A stretch of 9,313 bases of DNA from CAZDDW01 sp043811105 (lineage in GTDB: Bacteria; Patescibacteriota; Patescibacteriia; UBA9934; CAZDDW01). A program made the position numbers and the translations under genes. Location of the stretch: assembly GCA_043811105.1 (NCBI GenBank), contig JBDRNK010000053.1, forward strand, positions 1 through 9,313, given 5' to 3'. This document shows positions 1 through 3,886 of this stretch, in pieces. The stretch's first letter is position 1. The number at the start of each line of letters is the position of its first letter. The notes under the pieces were generated by a model. That model searched no databases and was not told the origin of the DNA. It saw only the letters and a list, made by a program, of their open reading frames with translations.

Positions 1-2
1 AA

Positions 3-86
3 GGATACTTTGTTAGATCTGTAGGACCAGGACTGACTAAAGAACAAATAGATAAGTATATTCTGGAGCAATCTGAGGAAATATAA
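3..86 (+). CDS. tnpA: IS200/IS605-type transposase TnpA, C-terminal fragment cut by window edge
   Basis: Only the last 27 codons are inside the window, read in the third frame and ending at TAA 84-86. They encode a peptide starting GYFVRSVGPGLTKEQIDKYI. The 'GYFV-x-x-VG ... I-x-x-YI-x-x-Q' pattern is the typical end of IS200/IS605 HUH-type Y1 transposases, in which this C-terminal helix normally follows the catalytic tyrosine region. The family cuts and joins single-stranded DNA at subterminal hairpins, and such a hairpin lies 15 bp downstream, which supports the call. The HUH motif and the catalytic Tyr lie outside the window, so it cannot be said whether the element is intact. The identification rests on a short tail recognised from memory of the family. 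Confidence 0.7.
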   Translation, partial: GYFVRSVGPGLTKEQIDKYILEQSEEI

Positions 87-93
87 ACAATAA

Positions 94-140
94 TGTCAGG
101 CTCCGATGCTTGGCATCGGAGATCTCCTTGCGGCTTGACA
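94..140 (+). mobile_element. Probable right-end hairpin of the IS200/IS605 element
   Basis: A perfect 9-bp stem, CTCCGATGC (101-109) with GCATCGGAG (113-121), closes on a TTG loop. An outer 7-bp stem (TGTCAGG 94-100 with CTTGACA 134-140, one G-T pair) can enclose it, leaving an unpaired stretch at 122-133. It lies just after the transposase stop and has no T-run after it, so it suits the subterminal hairpin recognised by TnpA better than a terminator. The exact cleavage site and element boundary cannot be fixed from one copy. Confidence 0.5.
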
Positions 141-163
141 GATTGGTTATAGTTTGGTAGTCT
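135..163 (+). promoter_or_regulatory. Candidate upstream promoter at the IS end
   Basis: A consensus TTGACA (135-140) is followed after 17 bp by TAGTCT (158-163), with a TG at 155-156 that would form an extended -10. The -10 itself is poor. The -35 box falls at the edge of the probable IS right end, so an outward promoter created by the insertion is possible. It would read toward tRNA-Asn. Confidence 0.3.
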
Positions 164-182
164 AATATTATCTATGACATAT

Positions 183-212
183 TTGACCAACAATAATAAC
201 AATAATAATAAT
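183..212 (+). promoter_or_regulatory. Likely promoter of the tRNA-Asn transcript
   Basis: TTGACC (183-188, one mismatch to TTGACA) and AATAAT (207-212, one mismatch to TATAAT) are 18 bp apart. The start would be near position 219, exactly where the first arm of the pairing segments in the leader begins. The -10 lies in an AAT/AAC microsatellite (191-212), so several registers are possible. Confidence 0.45.
191..212. repeat. AAT-rich trinucleotide microsatellite
   Basis: Runs of AAT with one AAC interruption form a short simple repeat. It overlaps the best -10 box ahead of tRNA-Asn, so slippage here could change promoter spacing. Confidence 0.6.
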
Positions 213-219
213 CAGCATT

Positions 220-282
220 GCTGGTCGATTTGATATTAAATAGATTGATTGTCCGACCAGCTAATAGGCTGGTCGTTTTATA
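220..282 (+). promoter_or_regulatory. tRNA-Asn leader with two mutually exclusive hairpins
   Basis: GCTGGTCG occurs at 220-227 and again at 268-275. The perfect complement CGACCAGC lies between them at 254-261. The middle segment can pair with the downstream copy (8 bp, 6-nt loop, then GTTTTAT, which resembles a weak intrinsic terminator) or with the upstream copy (8 bp, 26-nt loop), but not both. This is the layout of an attenuator or antiterminator, 9 nt before the mature tRNA. It could also be a processing structure or simply a decayed repeat; no ligand-binding domain was recognised. Confidence 0.4.
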
Positions 283-283
283 T

Positions 284-359
284 TCCCGGGTAGTTCAATT
301 GGCAGAACGCTACGCTGTTAACGTAGATGTTGGTGGTTCGAGTCCACCCCTGGGAGCCA
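284..359 (+). tRNA. tRNA-Asn (GTT anticodon), CCA encoded
   Basis: The full cloverleaf is visible. The acceptor stem is TCCCGGG (284-290) with CCTGGGA (349-355, one G-T pair). The D stem is GTTC/GAAC (293-296/305-308), and the anticodon stem is CTACG/CGTAG (310-314/322-326) around loop CTGTTAA with anticodon GTT at 317-319. The T arm is GGTGG-TTCGAGT-CCACC (332-348). The discriminator is G356 and CCA is at 357-359. G73 and GUU are the known identity elements for asparagine. It decodes AAC and AAU and is the substrate of the AsnRS encoded 1.5 kb downstream. Confidence 0.97.
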
Positions 360-369
360 TTGATATTAA

Positions 370-405
370 AAATCTAGATCAAGACGATCTGGATTTCGGA
401 TTTTT
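370..405 (+). terminator. Rho-independent terminator after tRNA-Asn
   Basis: An 11-bp stem (370-380 with 386-396, one G-T pair, loop AAGAC) is followed by CGGA and then TTTTTATT. The spacing between stem and T-run is slightly long, but the position 10 bp after the tRNA fits. Confidence 0.6.
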
Positions 406-412
406 ATTAACA

Positions 413-441
413 TTGCACAATGAGGTGAAATGGGTTAAAGT
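413..441 (+). promoter_or_regulatory. Candidate promoter of the coiled-coil gene
   Basis: TTGCAC (413-418) and TAAAGT (436-441) are 17 bp apart, giving a start near 448 and a leader of about 19 nt. The -35 resembles the TTGCAA of the better asnS promoter. An AT-only-closed 8-bp inverted repeat (436-443 with 452-459) followed by seven T overlaps it and could instead act as a weak terminator. Confidence 0.35.
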
Positions 442-466
442 TAGATAAAATTAACTTTATTTTTTT

Positions 467-787
467 ATGGGAATATCAGAAAGACTTGCGGCCATGAAGG
501 CTAAGCAAGAAGCAGGGGATACTAAAAAAGCAGAAGAAGCAACCAAGGCTGAAGCTGAACGTGCTAAGGCTGAAGCCGAAGCAGCTAAAGCTGAACAGCG
601 CGGTGAGCTTCAGGCTGAGCGTCAAGCGGTCATGACTGAGCTAACTAACGCTGAAGCAGAGGCTGGTGCAGCCGACGAGGCTATTGCTGAGGCCGAAGCT
701 TTTGCTTCTGAAATGGGTGAGAATCTTGATCCTGAAGCAGCCGCTGAGATCGATGCGATAAAAGCCGAAGCTGGTGAGGCAAAGTAA
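467..787 (+). CDS. Glu/Ala/Lys-rich coiled-coil protein, N-terminal part of an interrupted gene
   Basis: This encodes 106 residues starting MGISERLAAMKAKQ. Residues 18-45 are an almost pure Ala-Glu-Lys helix with repeats of the KAEAE/AKAEAE kind, and residues 46-106 continue as an acidic alanine-rich helix. No signal peptide or membrane segment is seen, so it is probably a cytoplasmic or surface-associated coiled coil. The start is the first ATG; it directly follows a run of seven T and has no Shine-Dalgarno sequence. The same frame stays open after the TAA at 785-787 and continues as a coiled coil (KYDGLKAEVARIDSQLEGLE) into the next entry, so this is most likely the front part of one gene of 352 codons broken by a single nonsense codon. 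No family was recognised and no function is claimed. Confidence 0.65.
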   Translation: MGISERLAAMKAKQEAGDTKKAEEATKAEAERAKAEAEAAKAEQRGELQAERQAVMTELTNAEAEAGAADEAIAEAEAFASEMGENLDPEAAAEIDAIKAEAGEAK

Positions 788-913
788 AAGTACGATGGTC
801 TAAAAGCCGAAGTCGCACGAATCGATAGTCAGTTAGAAGGGCTTGAAGAAGGTGAAGAACAAGAGAATGAAGAGGGTAAAGAGGATGAAAAAGGTTTTGG
901 TAATGTAAGGAAA

Positions 914-1525
914 TTGCTATTTACAGACAAGTTAGGAACAAAGGCTGGTCCAGGTCTGGGTGGTGGAGCGTTAGAAATGAATTACAGTAAATCCAATGAA
1001 GATCGTGCTGAATTTGAACAACGAGCCAATGAAATGGTAAAGGATGATGCAAAAAAAGAAGAATTTCTTGATCTTTATCAGTCTGATGAAGCTATTGCAG
1101 AAGAGTATCCCGTAGATGCCCTGGATAGATTACAAATAGAAATGGCCAAGCTGGTAAGACCGGGCACTGATGAGATGAGTGCAGACACAGCCTCTTGGGC
1201 TCTTGGTAGCGACTACAATAAATTCATGGATGATTGGGAGAAACAGGTCGAGGAAGGGGCTGATACTTCAGAAATAGCTGATAAATTGACAGAAGTGTTA
1301 ACTGAGCTTGAGGGGGAGATTGAAGGTGTATCAGATCAGGTTGATCAATTAAATGATGCTGTTGGTTTAACTGTGGCTTTAGACAATTCTGGTCGTGCAG
1401 GCGACGTTAAGATTTTGCCATCACAAAAAGCTTTGTTAAAAAGAAAAAATGTGTTATTGAAAGCAAAGAGAATGATGGATACTTTTTTACCTGAACAAAC
1501 AGAGACGGTAGAAGAAGCTGCATAA
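914..1525 (+). CDS. Hypothetical protein, C-terminal part of the interrupted coiled-coil gene
   Basis: This lies in the same frame as the 467-787 gene; the open frame actually runs from 788, but the first possible start codon is TTG 914. ATG 977 is the next, and it has GGTGGAG 8 nt upstream, though those bases also encode a Gly-rich stretch. From TTG it has 203 residues. A Gly-rich linker (about residues 12-19) is followed by an acidic helical region, a segment with DKLTEVLTELEGEIEGVSDQVDQL (coiled coil, about residues 123-146, written here only as a landmark by its DKL...DQL ends), a short hydrophobic VGLTVAL stretch, and a basic tail LKRKNVLLKAKRMMD before an acidic end. Whether this part is translated on its own is unknown. 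Function is not recognised. A strong terminator follows 13 bp after the stop. Confidence 0.5.
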   Translation: MLFTDKLGTKAGPGLGGGALEMNYSKSNEDRAEFEQRANEMVKDDAKKEEFLDLYQSDEAIAEEYPVDALDRLQIEMAKLVRPGTDEMSADTASWALGSDYNKFMDDWEKQVEEGADTSEIADKLTEVLTELEGEIEGVSDQVDQLNDAVGLTVALDNSGRAGDVKILPSQKALLKRKNVLLKAKRMMDTFLPEQTETVEEAA

Positions 1526-1533
1526 CACATAAT

Positions 1534-1567
1534 AAAATACTCCGCGCAATGCGCGGAGTATTTTTTT
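1534..1567. terminator. Bidirectional intrinsic terminator between convergent genes
   Basis: TACTCCGCGC (1538-1547) pairs perfectly with GCGCGGAGTA (1551-1560) around loop AAT. It is followed by seven T on the + strand and preceded by AAAA (T-run on the - strand). It ends the coiled-coil gene on the + strand and can end the small gene on the - strand, whose stop codon lies inside the T-run. Confidence 0.9.
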
Positions 1568-1763
1568 ACTTTAATCCAAGTTTTTTTCGGAGGGTGTTGA
1601 TTTTGCTAACGTCATCAGCTTTGGATGCTTTTTTTCTTGAGCCATGTGCTCGTTTTTTTAGATCGCGGAACTGAGTTTGTAGGTTTTTCAACTCAGCCTC
1701 GATTTCCTTAAGCCTTTTTTGATATTCAGCCTTCTTCTTTGCTGTTAAAGATGTTTTTGTCAT
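1566..1763 (-). CDS. Small basic coiled-coil protein of unknown function
   Basis: This encodes 65 residues, very rich in Lys and Arg (about a third), with no Cys or Trp. Residues 8-38 form an amphipathic helix with heptad spacing (YQKRLKEIEAELKNLQTQF), followed by a basic stretch (KKRAHGSRKKASK, about 36-48) and a second short basic helix ending LRKKLGLK. The size and charge suggest nucleic-acid or ribosome contact, but that is inference only. It is convergent with the upstream coiled-coil gene and ends in the shared terminator. A TATACT box lies 8 bp before the ATG, so the mRNA may be leaderless. The separate promoter and terminator favour a real gene. No family was recognised. Confidence 0.65.
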   Translation of the reverse strand: MTKTSLTAKKKAEYQKRLKEIEAELKNLQTQFRDLKKRAHGSRKKASKADDVSKINTLRKKLGLK

Positions 1764-1771
1764 ACGTAGAT

Positions 1772-1799
1772 AGTATAGAGTATTAAGCTTATTTTTAAA
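1772..1799 (-). promoter_or_regulatory. Candidate promoter of the small basic protein gene
   Basis: On the - strand, TTTAAA (1799-1794) and TATACT (1777-1772) are 16 bp apart. Transcription would begin near 1765, only about 2 nt before the ATG (1763), giving a nearly leaderless mRNA. Confidence 0.4.
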
Positions 1800-1824
1800 A
1801 GAGACAGCTTGTTAGTAAGTTGTG

Positions 1825-1853
1825 TTGCAATATAAGCTAAAATAAGCTAAAAT
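1825..1853 (+). promoter_or_regulatory. Promoter of the asnS operon
   Basis: TTGCAA (1825-1830) and TAAAAT (1848-1853) are exactly 17 bp apart. The -10 is the second unit of a tandem 10-bp repeat (TAAGCTAAAA, 1833-1852), so a second TAAAAT lies at 1838-1843. The start would be near 1860, leaving a leader of about 11 nt without a Shine-Dalgarno sequence. Confidence 0.6.
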
Positions 1854-1870
1854 AGCCTCAGAATGATGTT

Positions 1871-3160
1871 ATGACAGTAGATGAAATTGGCGCTAAAATT
1901 GGCGAAAAAATTGAATTGAAAGGGTGGGGGTATAATTTCCGTTCCAGCGGGAAGATATTTTTTTTGCAATTTCGTGATGGAAGCGGTCGAGTTCAGGTTG
2001 TTTATTCTCAAGCTGATTTACCAGAGGATCAATGGCAGGCGTTGCAAGATCTGAGAATCGAATCTTCTGTAATTGTTGAAGGTGTGGTCAAGGAAGAACA
2101 GCGAGCACCATCTGGTTTTGAACTTGAGGGTGTTTCGATTAAGATTGTACAGTTAGCACCAGACGACTATCCGATTTCTAAAAAAGAACATGGTCCGGAT
2201 TTTTTGTTAGAGAACAGACACTTGTGGCTTCGGTCTGAGAAGCAATGGGCGATTCAGAGAGTTCGAAATACAATTATTAATGCCACATATCAATTTTTAA
2301 ATGATCAAGGTTTTATTAAAATTGATTCTCCGATTCTGACTCCAGCAGCTTGTGAGGGAACAACTGAGCTTTTTGATCTTGAGTATTTTGACGAAGGTAA
2401 AGCATATCTATCGCAATCCGGACAGCTATATCTTGAAGCGGCCATCATGAGTGTTGGTCGTTGTTTTGATTTCGGACCAGTATTTCGTGCGGAGAAATCA
2501 AAGACCCGTCGGCATCTAACTGAATTTTGGATGATGGATGCTGAGGCTGCATTTGTTGAACATGAGCAAAACCTGAAGATTCAAGAAGATCTGATCTGTT
2601 ATATTGTTGAACAAGTGCTTGAAAAGAATCAGCGCGAGTTGAAAGTTTTGGAGCGCGATGTATCAGCTCTGGAAAAGATTAAGGCTCCGTTTGTTCGCAT
2701 GACTCATGCAGAAGCTATTGCCAAGCTTCGAGAACTTGGATCTGAAATTGGTGACAAAGACGATCTTGGTGCAGATGATGAGACCATTTTGACACAGCAG
2801 TATGACAAACCAATCTTTGTTGAAAAGTATCCGGCTGAGGTGAAAGCTTTCTACATGAAGCGTGATCCTGAGAATTCGGATCTTGCATTATGTTCTGACA
2901 TGCTTGCTCCAGAAGGATACGGCGAAATTATCGGAGGATCACAGCGTGAGGATGATTATGATTTGTTACTTGAACGGATCAAAGAGCACAAGCTTCCAGA
3001 AGAAGATTTTCAATGGTATCTGGATCTACGCAAGTACGGCTCAGTTCCACACTCAGGATTTGGTTACGGATTAGAACGTCTAACCGGCTGGATTTGCGGT
3101 ACCAAACACATCCGCGAAACCATCCCTTTTCCAAGATTGATAAATCGTATAAGACCTTAA
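1871..3160 (+). CDS. asnS: Asparaginyl-tRNA synthetase
   Basis: A class IIb aminoacyl-tRNA synthetase of 429 residues that joins Asn to tRNA-Asn using ATP in the cytoplasm. An N-terminal OB-fold anticodon-binding domain (about 14-96, with IFFLQFRDGSGRVQVV) is followed by the catalytic core. Motif 1 is near 147-160, motif 2 at 201-222 (FRAEKS...RRHLTEFWMMDAE, with R206 and E208), and motif 3 at 396-423 (GFGYGLERL with R403, ending in IPFPR). The HLTEFWM-x-D/E-x-E pattern after motif 2 separates AsnRS from AspRS. The length is close to the bacterial norm (about 430-470) and the C-terminus is complete. The ATG is chosen because the OB-fold follows at once; it overlaps the stop of a tiny upstream ATG ATG TTA TGA frame (1863-1874). 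It is the first gene of a probable four-gene operon ending with aspS, and tRNA-Asn lies upstream. Confidence 0.96.
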   Translation: MTVDEIGAKIGEKIELKGWGYNFRSSGKIFFLQFRDGSGRVQVVYSQADLPEDQWQALQDLRIESSVIVEGVVKEEQRAPSGFELEGVSIKIVQLAPDDYPISKKEHGPDFLLENRHLWLRSEKQWAIQRVRNTIINATYQFLNDQGFIKIDSPILTPAACEGTTELFDLEYFDEGKAYLSQSGQLYLEAAIMSVGRCFDFGPVFRAEKSKTRRHLTEFWMMDAEAAFVEHEQNLKIQEDLICYIVEQVLEKNQRELKVLERDVSALEKIKAPFVRMTHAEAIAKLRELGSEIGDKDDLGADDETILTQQYDKPIFVEKYPAEVKAFYMKRDPENSDLALCSDMLAPEGYGEIIGGSQREDDYDLLLERIKEHKLPEEDFQWYLDLRKYGSVPHSGFGYGLERLTGWICGTKHIRETIPFPRLINRIRP

Positions 3161-3162
3161 TA

Positions 3163-3189
3163 GGGATCGACAAGCGTAAGCTTGTCAAT
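3163..3189 (+). repeat. GTAA-loop palindromic hairpin, copy 1
   Basis: GGGATC is followed by a perfect 7-bp stem GACAAGC (3169-3175) / GCTTGTC (3180-3186) on a GTAA loop, then AAT. It fills most of the 35-bp gap between asnS and the DUF5674 gene. There is no T-run, so it is not an intrinsic terminator. GUAA is a GNRA-type tetraloop in RNA. A second copy with the same flanks and loop, but a partly different stem that still pairs, is at 9280-9306. Confidence 0.75.
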
Positions 3190-3195
3190 AAAGAT

Positions 3196-3546
3196 ATGTC
3201 AGAAATTAGAATTATCACCGACCGGATCACTATTTCCGAGTTGAAGCGAATCGCCGAAGAGTGTTTCGGTGACATGGTTAAAGCTGTGGTAGACATTGAG
3301 CAAGGAATAATGGCTATTGGTGGGGAGCTACATGCAGACGAAGAGGCTATTCTACTTGGGCAAGGATCAAGTCAAAACGACCTCTGGGGTATCAACTTAT
3401 ATCCTGATGAGCCACTTGATTCTTTTCTTGAATATGATTCCATGATCAATATAAGACCTGGTCAAGGTAATCGATCTCGAGATGTCGAAGATGAAGTGGT
3501 TCGTGAAAAGATCAAAAAGATTGTTAGTAAATTAATTAGCAATTAA
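3196..3546 (+). CDS. DUF5674 family protein
   Basis: A 116-residue protein with the pattern I associate with DUF5674, a small family common in Patescibacteria and some other bacteria. It shows an N-terminal helix with 'ELKRIAEECFGDMVKAVVD', a central block 'IMAIGGELHADEEAILL', then 'DLWGINLYP', and near the end 'SMINIRPGQGNRSRDVED' (about residues 83-100). The many conserved Gly, His, Asp and Asn residues suggest an active or binding site, but the biochemical role is unknown. The frame is open from 3013 inside asnS; ATG 3196 is preferred because upstream residues are asnS sequence read out of frame and family homology begins there. It sits between asnS and aspS, 2 bp before the next gene, so it is co-transcribed with tRNA-charging enzymes. 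No Shine-Dalgarno sequence is seen. Confidence 0.88.
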   Translation: MSEIRIITDRITISELKRIAEECFGDMVKAVVDIEQGIMAIGGELHADEEAILLGQGSSQNDLWGINLYPDEPLDSFLEYDSMINIRPGQGNRSRDVEDEVVREKIKKIVSKLISN

Positions 3547-3548
3547 AT

Positions 3549-3881
3549 ATGTCAGCCATGCATCAAGAACTAGCTTCTGGAAGATGGTCAGATTTAAGTC
3601 TTAGTGCTCAAATGGGCAACATTGGCAGTGAGGTCGGACGGGCTTTGAGGGCACAGAAGAAGCAAAGTATTACGCGCCAAGACAAAGCACTTGATCGCAT
3701 GTTCGAATTACTTGACTTGACTATAGACGATCATCAACAAGATGTTGGACTTCGTGAATTAACTCGAACACGCGAAGTTTTAGCCGATTATTTTTTTGGA
3801 AATAATATCTATCGCTCAACGCCGGAAAATTTGGATAAGTATTTTTTACAGTTCGCAATTGCGGCAAGGGCACAGAAATAA
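3549..3881 (+). CDS. Conserved small protein of unknown function
   Basis: A protein of 110 residues, mostly helical. It has the look of a widespread small conserved protein: 'LSLSAQMGNIGSEVGRAL' (about 16-33), 'ALDRMFELLDLTIDD' (about 46-60), 'RELTRTREVLADYFFGNN' (about 68-85), and 'LDKYFLQFAIAARAQK' at the end. I recall similar uncharacterised proteins in CPR and other bacteria but know no assigned function. There is no signal peptide and no Cys, which suggests a cytoplasmic protein. The first ATG follows the DUF5674 stop by 2 bp; an in-frame ATG at 3558 is an alternative. aspS starts 5 bp after its stop, so it belongs to the asnS-aspS operon. Whether it works with the synthetases is unknown. 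Confidence 0.85.
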   Translation: MSAMHQELASGRWSDLSLSAQMGNIGSEVGRALRAQKKQSITRQDKALDRMFELLDLTIDDHQQDVGLRELTRTREVLADYFFGNNIYRSTPENLDKYFLQFAIAARAQK

Positions 3882-3886
3882 TATAT

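Noticed and set aside
101..121. Hairpin as an intrinsic terminator of the transposase gene
   Set aside because: No T-run follows, and the place and nested shape suit an IS200/IS605 right end better.
218..448. Open frame of 76 codons on the + strand
   Set aside because: It runs through the leader hairpins, the whole tRNA-Asn and its terminator; the protein has no coding character.
785..787. TAA as a reassigned sense codon
   Set aside because: TAA ends asnS, the DUF5674 gene, aspS, scpA and others at the expected places, so global reassignment is excluded; only local mutation or readthrough remains.
3169..3186. Hairpin as an intrinsic terminator of asnS
   Set aside because: It is followed by AATAAAG with no T-run, and the next genes are tightly spaced, so read-through is expected.
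3013..3195. Longer N-terminus for the DUF5674 gene
   Set aside because: These codons overlap the end of asnS and encode a low-quality basic peptide; family similarity begins at ATG 3196.
2979..3296. Open frame of 105 codons on the - strand
   Set aside because: It is antisense to asnS and the DUF5674 gene, both clearly real, and has no recognisable features.
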